From Caldifarciminota bacterium (GTDB taxonomy: Bacteria; Hydrothermota; Tepidihabitantia; SM23-42), in assembly GCA_023128195.1 (NCBI GenBank), contig JAGMEL010000175.1:1-9008 (forward strand): DNA of 9,008 nucleotides, read 5' to 3'. Under the pieces are notes generated by a model that saw nothing but the letters and a program-made list of their open reading frames with translations, was not told where the DNA came from and ran no database searches. Positions 1-5,306 of this stretch are shown piece by piece (position 1 is the first letter of the stretch; each line of letters begins with the position of its first letter). The position numbers and the translations under genes are program-made.

Positions 1-43
1 GGAGGAAAGATAGCCATGGAGAGAAGGGAAGTTTTGAAGTTAA

Positions 44-93
44 GAAGTTGGGAAAAAGGAGAGAAATGTCAAATGACAAATTACAAATGTCAA
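44..93 (+). repeat. Composite word repeat, copy 1
   Basis: About 50 bp starting GAAGTTGGGAAAAAGGAGAG and running into CAAATGACAAAT words. It aligns with 196-246 with only a few mismatches and small gaps. After 93 the CAAAT-type words continue to about 120 in degenerate form. The unit joins two word families: the GAAG type, also seen around 5214-5849, and the CAAATGAC type. Confidence 0.7.
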
Positions 94-125
94 ATCAAAT
101 CCAAATTCTAAATGCCAAAATTTTG

Positions 126-155
126 TTGATTTGGAGTGATGCTGCTAAATATAAT
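126..155 (+). promoter_or_regulatory. Possible sigma-70-type promoter for the beta-barrel gene
   Basis: TTGATT (126-131) and a perfect TATAAT (150-155) are separated by 18 bases. Transcription would begin near 161-163, at the left edge of the 161-180 palindrome, and leave a leader of about 170 nt before the start at 333. In AT-rich DNA such matches arise by chance, so this is only a candidate. Confidence 0.35.
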
Positions 156-160
156 AGGAG

Positions 161-180
161 TGACACCACTTGTGGTGTCA
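161..180. repeat. Perfect 20-bp palindrome
   Basis: TGACACCAC, a central TT, then GTGGTGTCA form a 9-bp perfect inverted repeat. It could be a hairpin at the 5' end of the downstream transcript, an operator, or a dispersed palindromic repeat. No T-tract follows, so it is not a typical intrinsic terminator. Confidence 0.6.
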
Positions 181-195
181 ATGACCAGAAGTTGG

Positions 196-246
196 GAAGA
201 TGGGAAAAGGGGAGAGAAATTTCAAATGACAAATGATAAATGTCAA
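196..246 (+). repeat. Composite word repeat, copy 2
   Basis: Second copy of the 44-93 unit in the same orientation, starting GAAGATGGGAAAAGGGGAGA and passing into CAAATGACAAATGATAAATG. The copies are 152 bp apart and the intervening DNA is not repeated, so this is a dispersed direct duplication rather than a tight tandem. Confidence 0.7.
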
Positions 247-332
247 CTAAATTTTGATATTTCAGATAAGAAAGATGAAGTTTTTTGGACTGGAGCAACC
301 TTTATCTGTTTTATGTTGGAGGACAGTCAATA

Positions 333-1271
333 ATGAGTTTAATACTTGTAGCTCTTATAAATGCTTCTATTTTTTCGATTGGCGGAATCGGGCAAGATAT
401 GAGTGTATTCAGAACCCCGTTTTTAGATGTATTCAAGAGTGCCCGTATTGAATTCATCTTAAAGCCCGAGTTCAACATATTAAACAAGGGGAGTGATTTT
501 CGAAGCAAATTCTCGACTAATCCATTTAATCTAAATCTTGCTGTTCCTGTAACCAAAGGATTTGTTTTTGGACTTGGTAATCTAGAAAGGTTCAGTCAAT
601 CGTTTGATGTCTATTTTGACCGGGATGCGCTGGAAATGCATGTGGAAGGTGAAGGTGGAATAGAAGAAATCTATGTAAACCTTAATAATAATTTTGGAAT
701 TGGTGAAATTGCATTTAGAGGTTCTTATCTCTTTGGAAATGCTACAGAGATATGGAATTACTATATTGGCGATTATTATAATGTTGATACATTTTTATAC
801 AAATATTGGGGTAAAATATTTTGCGGAGGGATACGATTAAAATTTGTTTCTGTATCTTATGAATTTTCAGGGAATATTGAATGGGAAAAACAGAATTCCG
901 ATACTACAATAGATTTGCCCAGTCGATTATCAGTTGGGTTACATCCTGAAATTTTCGGAGGAAAGGTTGATTTTTTATTTGAGCACGCTTTTTGGCCTGG
1001 TGATAATGAGGATTATATATCTCCAACTCGGTTCAAAGTCAGTTTTATAAAGAAAAGATTTGCTGTTGGTTATAGATATAATCCATGGTATCTTAAAGAT
1101 GTTAATGAACACGGCTTAGATTTTTCATTGAATATCCCTATTCAACGGTTAGGTTTGATTACTTTAAACCTTGGTTGTTCCTTAAGAAATAAGGAATCCT
1201 TGCGGGAAATCAATGTATCGCCAGAAATAAAATTGACAATACATGAAATTTTCGCCAGAAGACGACAGTAA
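333..1271 (+). CDS. Probable outer-membrane beta-barrel protein
   Basis: I do not recognise a named family. The 312-residue product begins with a short hydrophobic stretch (residues 2-15, with Ala-Ser near 11-12) that looks like a signal peptide. The rest alternates hydrophobic and polar residues, is rich in Gly, Phe, Tyr and Asn, and has many strand-like runs ending in aromatics. That suggests a mid-sized outer-membrane barrel, perhaps FadL/porin-like. There are no TPRs, catalytic motifs or long transmembrane helices. The last residues (ARRRQ) lack the C-terminal Phe of classical barrels. Start 333 was chosen because GGAGGA (318-323) lies 9 bases upstream. An in-frame ATG at 285 would put 16 residues before the signal peptide. 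It lies about 100 bp upstream of the activator gene on the same strand, but a functional link is unproven. Confidence 0.65.
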   Translation: MSLILVALINASIFSIGGIGQDMSVFRTPFLDVFKSARIEFILKPEFNILNKGSDFRSKFSTNPFNLNLAVPVTKGFVFGLGNLERFSQSFDVYFDRDALEMHVEGEGGIEEIYVNLNNNFGIGEIAFRGSYLFGNATEIWNYYIGDYYNVDTFLYKYWGKIFCGGIRLKFVSVSYEFSGNIEWEKQNSDTTIDLPSRLSVGLHPEIFGGKVDFLFEHAFWPGDNEDYISPTRFKVSFIKKRFAVGYRYNPWYLKDVNEHGLDFSLNIPIQRLGLITLNLGCSLRNKESLREINVSPEIKLTIHEIFARRRQ

Positions 1272-1296
1272 GATAGTTAATTGGTGGAGTTATATC

Positions 1297-1360
1297 TGGA
1301 GTGCAACTGTCTCACATCGAGTGTTCGACACGAGACGGAGTCCTCTCGTTGCGTATTTTT
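1297..1360 (+). other. GC-rich inverted-repeat element, possible terminator
   Basis: This patch is clearly GC-richer than its surroundings and full of complementary segments. ACGAGA (1330-1335) pairs with TCTCGT (1344-1349) around an 8-nt loop. GCAAC (1303-1307) pairs with GTTGC (1348-1352). GTCTC (1309-1313) pairs with GAGAC (1332-1336), and GTGT-TCG-ACAC (1321-1331) makes a small inner hairpin. Some pairings exclude each other. A short T-run (1356-1360) follows, so it may terminate the beta-barrel transcript. A dispersed structured repeat is also possible. Confidence 0.45.
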
Positions 1361-1377
1361 AGTGGAATCTGTATAAT

Positions 1378-2658
1378 ATGAAACAAAAAATTTTATTGCT
1401 CGATGATGAAGACAGCCTTATTAAATGGCTCTCTTATGCCCTCGAACAAAAAAATTATGAGGTTTTTGCCACTACGGAACCTGCACAGGCTTTAACAAAA
1501 ATCAAAAACGAGAAATTTGACTGTATTATCAGCGATATCAGGATGCCTCAAATAGATGGATTTGAATTTTTAAAAAAGGTTAGAAAAACTTATCCTGATG
1601 TCCCTGTAATATTTATTACAGCTTATGGATCAATGGAATCAGCGATCAATGCCCTTAGGGACAAGGCAAGCGATTATATCTTAAAGCCATTTGGTATAGA
1701 CGAGCTGCTATTACGAATAAAGGCAATTCTCAGTAAACCTCAATCATCGTCTTATAAAATCATTGGAGAAAGCAAACAGATTAAGGATGTTCTAAATTTG
1801 GTAGGTAAGATAGCAGCTACCGATACTACGATTCTCATTCTGGGTGAATCTGGCACGGGTAAAGAGTTGATCGCCCGGGAGCTTCATAACCGTTCAAAGA
1901 GAGCAAACCATAAATTTGTTGCTATTTCCTGCGCCGCACTTCCTGAGACACTTCTTGAGAGTGAACTCTTCGGTTATAAAAAAGGTGCCTTCACAGGTGC
2001 ATCAACTGATAAGCAAGGTTTATTTAAAGTTGCTGATAGGGGAAGTTTTTTTCTGGATGAAATTGGCGATGCACCAATGACCATACAGATGAAGCTTCTA
2101 AGATTCTTAGAAGAAAAAGAGATTGTGCCACTCGGTTCTACAAAACCGATAAAAGTGGACGTCCGTTTGATCGCAGCAACAAATAAGGACCTTATGGAAG
2201 AGGTTAATAAAGGTAGGTTTCGAGAAGATCTATACTATCGTTTAAATGTTATACCTGTTGTTTTGCCGCCTTTGAGACAGCATAAGGATGATATTTCGTT
2301 ATTAGCAAACTATTTTTTAAATGCAGTATGTGAAAAGGAGAATTTAGGGGAGAGGAAGCTGTTAAAAAGCACTATAGAGCATTTAAAATACTATTCATGG
2401 CCGGGCAATATTCGTGAGCTAAAGCATGTTGTTGAAAGGGCTGTAATTCTGAGTGATTCATTTTATATAAAACCCGAGCATTTCGGTTTACCAAAAGCAA
2501 AAAAGGGTAAAAAATTGCGGGAACTTGAAGACACAGAGATAAAAAAAGTATTAAAAGAGTGCAATGGGAACGTAACAAAAGCAGCTAAAGTACTCGGTAT
2601 TGACCGCAAAACATTATATAACAAGCTTAATCGCAAAAAGCAACAAAAACAAAGATAA
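1378..2658 (+). CDS. pilR: NtrC-family sigma-54 response regulator, PilR-like
   Basis: A complete 426-residue activator with the three standard parts. The receiver domain (about 1-118) has acidic Asp9/Asp10, phospho-acceptor Asp53 in SDIRMP, Thr81 and Lys103 in LKPF. The AAA+ domain (about 129-350) has Walker A GESGTGKE (156-163), the sigma-54-contacting GAFTGA loop (203-208) and Walker B GSFFLDEIGD (222-231), plus the conserved WPGNIREL. A Fis-type helix-turn-helix lies at about 380-421. All key residues are intact. Phosphorylated proteins of this family bind upstream sites and drive open-complex formation by sigma-54 RNA polymerase. A sigma-54 promoter and pilin gene lie directly downstream, so PilR is the best name, though other NtrC paralogs share this layout. 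No sensor kinase is in the window. The ATG directly abuts a TATAAT and has no good ribosome-binding site, but the first beta strand (KILLLDDE) requires this start. Confidence 0.93.
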   Translation: MKQKILLLDDEDSLIKWLSYALEQKNYEVFATTEPAQALTKIKNEKFDCIISDIRMPQIDGFEFLKKVRKTYPDVPVIFITAYGSMESAINALRDKASDYILKPFGIDELLLRIKAILSKPQSSSYKIIGESKQIKDVLNLVGKIAATDTTILILGESGTGKELIARELHNRSKRANHKFVAISCAALPETLLESELFGYKKGAFTGASTDKQGLFKVADRGSFFLDEIGDAPMTIQMKLLRFLEEKEIVPLGSTKPIKVDVRLIAATNKDLMEEVNKGRFREDLYYRLNVIPVVLPPLRQHKDDISLLANYFLNAVCEKENLGERKLLKSTIEHLKYYSWPGNIRELKHVVERAVILSDSFYIKPEHFGLPKAKKGKKLRELEDTEIKKVLKECNGNVTKAAKVLGIDRKTLYNKLNRKKQQKQR

Positions 2659-2735
2659 CTTCAATACCGCTTGATTCCGGTTGAAAGCATTAGATTATAA
2701 TGGTTTTATTAATGGGTATTTATACGAGACTTAAG

Positions 2736-2752
2736 TGTGGAATTTTTCCACA
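2736..2752. promoter_or_regulatory. Inverted repeat, candidate activator-binding site
   Basis: TGTGGAA-TTT-TTCCACA is a perfect 7-bp inverted repeat with a 3-bp spacer. Its centre is about 100 bp upstream of the predicted sigma-54 transcription start, the usual distance for enhancer sites of NtrC-family activators. The dyad suits a dimeric Fis-type DNA-binding domain such as that of the activator encoded just upstream. Binding is inferred. Confidence 0.5.
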
Positions 2753-2819
2753 ATCCATTTATATTCTACAATTCACAATAAAAAACATTCGAAATTTAAG
2801 GACTTTTTCAGATTGATTC

Positions 2820-2836
2820 TGGCACGCATTTTGCAT
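2820..2836 (+). promoter_or_regulatory. Sigma-54 (-24/-12) promoter of the pilin gene
   Basis: TGGCACG (2820-2826) and TTGCAT (2831-2836) match the sigma-54 consensus almost perfectly, with the invariant GG (2821-2822) and GC (2833-2834) separated by exactly 10 bases. Transcription should start near 2845, leaving a leader of about 260 nt before the pilin start at 3109. An NtrC-type activator gene directly upstream supports the call. Confidence 0.9.
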
Positions 2837-2857
2837 AATAAGTATGTAAACGGTCTT

Positions 2858-2874
2858 TAACAAACCATTTGTTA
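2858..2874 (+). other. Small hairpin near the 5' end of the pilin leader
   Basis: TAACAAA-CCA-TTTGTTA is a perfect 7-bp inverted repeat with a 3-nt loop, about 13 nt after the predicted start site. It could protect the 5' end of the mRNA or be a protein site. It is AU-rich and only weakly stable. Confidence 0.35.
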
Positions 2875-2930
2875 TAATCCTTAATTATGAACAGGATTTA
2901 AAAAAGGGCTTTATACTTTTTCTATCGATT

Positions 2931-2971
2931 CCTGATTCTCTGATAACCTGATAACCTGATATTCTGATCTG
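2931..2971 (+). repeat. Short tandem repeat of CTGATAAC-type words
   Basis: Four consecutive 8-bp units begin with CTGAT: CTGATAAC (2940-2947), CTGATAAC (2948-2955), CTGATATT (2956-2963) and CTGATCTG (2964-2971). A related CCTGATTCT precedes them at 2931-2939. The array lies inside the predicted leader and runs straight into the hairpin below. Confidence 0.7.
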
Positions 2972-3033
2972 TGCCTCAAAGCCTAAAAATTAAGATCGGG
3001 TTACAAAGTAACCGCTCAATTTACCGAGGCATA
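2970..3033 (+). ncRNA. Candidate structured leader RNA upstream of the pilin gene
   Basis: The 8-nt segments 2970-2977 (TGTGCCTC) and 3026-3033 (GAGGCATA) pair with one G-U. Inside, AAATT (2987-2991) pairs with AATTT (3018-3022), followed by AG/CT pairs (2993-2994 with 3015-3016). At the tip GGTTAC-AAA-GTAACC (2999-3013) is a perfect hairpin. The result is a rod of about 64 nt with an asymmetric internal loop (AAAGCCTAA opposite ACC), reminiscent of an aptamer. GCCTC (2973-2977) could alternatively pair with GAGGT of the pilin ribosome-binding site (3099-3103), so a switch is conceivable. I cannot match it to a known riboswitch class. Confidence 0.4.
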
Positions 3034-3047
3034 TTGAAAATTTATTA

Positions 3048-3086
3048 ATTCGTGAATATTCGCGTAATTATTCGTGTATATTTGTG
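3048..3086 (+). repeat. ATTCGTG word repeat in the pilin leader
   Basis: Four related 7-mers occur at 10-12-bp steps: ATTCGTG (3048), ATTCGCG (3058), ATTCGTG (3070) and ATTTGTG (3080). They fill the gap between the structured leader element and the ribosome-binding site. Confidence 0.6.
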
Positions 3087-3095
3087 ATAAAAACC

Positions 3096-3103
3096 AAGGA
3101 GGT
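3096..3103 (+). promoter_or_regulatory. Strong ribosome-binding site of pilin 1
   Basis: AAGGAGGT is a near-ideal Shine-Dalgarno sequence ending 5 bases before the ATG at 3109, fitting a highly expressed pilin. It is much stronger than the site before the second pilin. Confidence 0.85.
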
Positions 3104-3108
3104 TTACA

Positions 3109-3591
3109 ATGAAGAACAAGGGATTTACCCTTATCGAACTGATGGTCGTTGTGGTGATTATTGGTATTTTGGCAGCAATCGCCATACCGAACTTCATGAG
3201 AATGCAACAGAGGGCAAAAGAGTCCTCAGTAAAAGGTAATATGCATACGTGCCAGCTGGCAGTTGAAGACTTTTCAACACTTAATTCAGGTGCCTATGCA
3301 GCGGACTGGGCTGTTGTAACAGGAGAAACCGGTGAAACACTGCTTCAGCTTATGCCGGGTGCTGCTCATCCAACTAACCCATTTACTGGTGCAGTTACAC
3401 TTCCAGGAGCTTCTTATCTAGATGCTGACCCAAAAGGTGCTGGTTTTGCTATTTTAGCTGCGGGTGCTTACCAATTAGGTACAGATGCCACTGGTCTTGG
3501 TCTTGCTGATGCGCAGAGATATGCTGTCCATGGCGGTGATGCTGATGCTACTAACGCTAATAACCTGGCACTCATACTTGCGAACTATTAA
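3109..3591 (+). CDS. pilA: Type IV pilin precursor, likely major pilin
   Basis: A 160-residue prepilin with a class III signal: a 5-residue leader MKNKG, then the N-methylated Phe6 of the mature protein and the invariant Glu at mature position 5 (Glu10) in FTLIELMVVV. The hydrophobic alpha1 helix runs to about residue 27. Prepilin peptidase would cut after Gly5. The globular part is rich in Ala and Gly, contains one Cys (48) and ends with the motif YAVHGGD (138-144) and a short C-terminal strand. Its coding DNA is visibly GC-richer than its neighbours. A sigma-54 promoter, a strong ribosome-binding site and a strong terminator make it look like an independently and highly expressed subunit. 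A GspG-like pseudopilin is possible, but the pilR-like neighbour favours a true pilin. Confidence 0.93.
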   Translation: MKNKGFTLIELMVVVVIIGILAAIAIPNFMRMQQRAKESSVKGNMHTCQLAVEDFSTLNSGAYAADWAVVTGETGETLLQLMPGAAHPTNPFTGAVTLPGASYLDADPKGAGFAILAAGAYQLGTDATGLGLADAQRYAVHGGDADATNANNLALILANY

Positions 3592-3612
3592 TACGATGAA
3601 TTTAGGTACGGT

Positions 3613-3649
3613 AGTAGGCTGGGATAAATTCCCAGCCTACTGTTTTTTT
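3613..3649 (+). terminator. Strong intrinsic terminator after pilin 1
   Basis: A perfect 12-bp stem (3613-3624 with 3630-3641; AGTAGGCTGGGA against its complement) closes a 5-nt loop TAAAT and is followed by seven T residues (3643-3649). It should end most pilin 1 transcripts before the second pilin gene. Confidence 0.95.
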
Positions 3650-3760
3650 ATTATAACCTCTATTTCTATTATAATTACATATTTTTTGAGAAATATGATT
3701 AAATTCATGACTTCGCTGAAACCTTTTATAAAATGGTGAGAATTTAAAGAAATTAAAAGA

Positions 3761-4288
3761 ATGAAAGTCAAAAGTCGTATGAATAGAATCATTCAATTGA
3801 ACAGAGCAGGTTTTACCCTCATTGAATTGATGGTCGTAGTCGTAATCATCGGTATCCTTGTTGCCATTGCAATTCCCAATTACATAAGTCTGGTACAAAG
3901 AGTAAAAGAAGGTTCAGTGAAAAATAATATGCATACATTACAATTAACAATTGAACACTTTGCTGTTCTTAATGATGGTATTTATCCATGTGATAATACA
4001 GATAAGACAAAAGCGACTGGCGAGACACTTGAACATCTAAAACAGGGTGGAGCAGCAAGTACCTGGTTTGAAAATCCCTTTACCAGTACACCGACCGTGA
4101 TAACATGGTCTCCTAATCAGGCAAATCCATTTATTCCTACAAATCCGGACTTGAACCGTGGTGAAATAGAATATTGTAATGACGGTACTGGTACAGGAAT
4201 CGCAGATGCTGAGTGTTATGCAATCCACGGTGGTGATGGCCAGGGACCAAACGGCAGAAACATTTTTTTGATTTTAAAGAATTTTTGA
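3761..4288 (+). CDS. Second type IV pilin (paralog of pilin 1)
   Basis: A 175-residue prepilin with the same core as pilin 1: GFTLIELMVVVVIIGI at residues 17-32, cleavage expected after Gly17, and mature Glu5 at residue 22. It shares the alpha1 region, the (S/G)SVKxNMHTxQL segment, a GETLxxL segment, the NPFT motif and a C-terminal YAIHGGD, so the two arose by duplication. It differs in a longer basic leader and three Cys residues (77, 139, 152), two of which could form a C-terminal disulfide. ATG 3779 (residue 7) is an alternative start. Neither start has a clear Shine-Dalgarno sequence, and the gene lies behind the strong terminator of pilin 1. Lower expression, as a minor pilin or alternative subunit, is therefore likely. 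Confidence 0.9.
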   Translation: MKVKSRMNRIIQLNRAGFTLIELMVVVVIIGILVAIAIPNYISLVQRVKEGSVKNNMHTLQLTIEHFAVLNDGIYPCDNTDKTKATGETLEHLKQGGAASTWFENPFTSTPTVITWSPNQANPFIPTNPDLNRGEIEYCNDGTGTGIADAECYAIHGGDGQGPNGRNIFLILKNF

Positions 4289-4291
4289 GAT

Positions 4292-4309
4292 AGTAAAGTT
4301 TTTTTTACT
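4292..4309. terminator. Weak hairpin between convergent genes
   Basis: AGTAAA (4292-4297) and TTTACT (4304-4309) can pair around a T-rich loop in the 34-bp gap between the convergent pilin 2 and TPR genes. The stem is short and AU-rich, and no strong T-tract follows on either strand, so terminator function is doubtful. Confidence 0.25.
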
Positions 4310-4322
4310 GTAAAACCTGAAA

Positions 4323-5180
4323 TTATTTTTTAGTTTGTCTGGATTTTTGCCATATTTGCCAGTCATGCTTGTATGTTGAATATACCTTTTCATTTTTAAT
4401 ATAGTAGTTTTCACCGTGTGGTTCATCAGGGATCGAACTTATTAATTTATGAGTAATCAATTCTTTTAGATTATCAGGTTTGCGTCCAAATTTATCCGTA
4501 AACTCTTCAATTTTTTTATTTAAAAACTCAATATCTAATTTCATCTTTATATCCTTGATATACAACTCGGCAATTGCCTTTTCTTCCGGGTTTTCAGTAT
4601 TATTATAAAGATCCAGCCATAATACAAGGGCAGTTTTTAAATCACCGAGTTTTTTATAAGCAGTAAATGCAGCCCAGCGTTTTGGCATTATTGGAGCATC
4701 GGGTTTCATGGCTGATATACGAAAATAGGTTTTCGCAATATTGTATTCTTTTAAGAACACAAAATGTATGAACCCATAATAAAAAGGTAAGGACCACTTG
4801 TCAGGATTTGCTTTCATGCCTTTTTTTAATAACATTTTTGCCTGATCAGGTCGTTGGGCATCATGCGTGAGCATCAAACTCCCAAGATAATAAGCATGTA
4901 AAAATTGAGGGTTCAATGTGGTTAGAATGTCTAAAATATGGTACAGATATTCAAATTTATAGTCTGTTAAGCGATGCAGACCATAATATTGAATAAAGCG
5001 TAGCCAGACTAAATCTGCAATCGGCGCATAAAACCCCATTGATAATGCTTTCAATGCTCTGCCCGACGGAAAATACTTTAATTCTCCAACCAGTTCATAA
5101 TGTGGTTTTTTAAGGTCAATACGATAAGAAAAATTAGCGATGATGAAAAGCAGCAGGATGATAAATACAATTTTTTTCAT
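4323..5180 (-). CDS. Membrane-anchored TPR-like protein
   Basis: A 285-residue protein with an N-terminal hydrophobic segment (about 4-17, after MKK) that is a signal peptide or membrane anchor, placing the rest outside the cytoplasm. A conserved-looking block follows, including FPSGRALKALSMGF and ADLVWLRFIQYYG (about 38-67). Residues about 75-210 form TPR-like helical pairs (FLHAYYLGSLML, WSLPFYYGFIHF, KRWAAFTAYKKLGD). Near 225-272 is a small region with FGRKPDNLKELI and IPDEPHGENYYI, the kind of segment often seen in exported proteins of secretion and pilus loci. It lies downstream of the ABC genes on the same strand. No Shine-Dalgarno sequence precedes the ATG, and only about 33 bp separate it from the repeat array, so its original leader may have been displaced. 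By position it could correspond to M. xanthus PilG, which is inference. Confidence 0.75.
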   Translation of the reverse strand: MKKIVFIILLLFIIANFSYRIDLKKPHYELVGELKYFPSGRALKALSMGFYAPIADLVWLRFIQYYGLHRLTDYKFEYLYHILDILTTLNPQFLHAYYLGSLMLTHDAQRPDQAKMLLKKGMKANPDKWSLPFYYGFIHFVFLKEYNIAKTYFRISAMKPDAPIMPKRWAAFTAYKKLGDLKTALVLWLDLYNNTENPEEKAIAELYIKDIKMKLDIEFLNKKIEEFTDKFGRKPDNLKELITHKLISSIPDEPHGENYYIKNEKVYSTYKHDWQIWQKSRQTKK

Positions 5181-5213
5181 AACACTATAGCAGGCACGAA
5201 CACCCTATAATTC

Positions 5214-5306
5214 GAAGTTGTGAAGATATGAGGCTGTGAAGATATGAAATTGTGAAGATATGAGGCTGTGAAGATATGAGGCTGTGAAGATATGAAGCCG
5301 TGAAGA
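5214..5306 (+). repeat. 16-bp tandem repeat array (left flank of inserted block)
   Basis: Five head-to-tail 16-bp units of TGAAGATATGAGGCTG type start at 5221, 5237, 5253, 5269 and 5285, followed by a partial unit from 5301. GAAGTTG (5214-5220) precedes the first. Units 1, 3 and 4 are identical and units 2 and 5 differ by two or three bases, so expansion was recent. The partial unit runs into the stop codon of the four-helix-bundle gene. Confidence 0.95.

Larger units (their letters stand above)
1..332. other. Repeat-rich intergenic spacer
   Basis: No credible gene is visible before the ribosome-binding site of the first CDS. The stretch is built from short purine-rich words (GAAGTT, GGGAAG, GAGAAAT) followed by CAAATG/CAAATC words, arranged as two copies of a composite unit. 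Between the copies lie a perfect palindrome and a possible promoter. Short open frames crossing it translate to low-complexity peptides rich in N, Q, K and S, as expected from repeat DNA. The upstream gene lies outside the window. Confidence 0.7.

Noticed and set aside
48..236. Open frame of 62 codons in the first spacer
   Set aside because: It translates repeat words (SNDKLQMSNQIQ-like) and spans the palindrome; low complexity and no ribosome-binding site.
285..332. Upstream ATG giving a 16-residue longer barrel protein
   Set aside because: The GGAGGA site at 318-323 lies downstream of it and fits the ATG at 333, where the hydrophobic signal also begins.
1349..1377. Promoter TTGCGT-N17-TATAAT for the activator gene
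   Set aside because: Spacing is good, but the start site would fall inside the coding sequence after the required ATG, so it is not listed as a working promoter.
2671..2701. TTGATT-N19-TATAAT promoter after the activator gene
   Set aside because: Spacer is too long, and the sigma-54 promoter downstream explains pilin expression better.
2956..3033. Cyclic-di-GMP-I (GEMM) riboswitch
   Set aside because: CAAAGCC and CGGGTTAC resemble pieces of its 3' half, but the AACC-GAAA-GG helix, the GACGCAAAGC core and the tetraloop-receptor arm are not present in order.
3647..3675. Promoter with TATAAT (3670-3675) for the second pilin
   Set aside because: The -35 region falls on the terminator T-tract and matches poorly; in such AT-rich DNA a TATAAT alone is weak evidence.
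5221..5306. CRISPR array
   Set aside because: The units are directly adjacent 16-mers with no unique spacers, and no cas genes are present.
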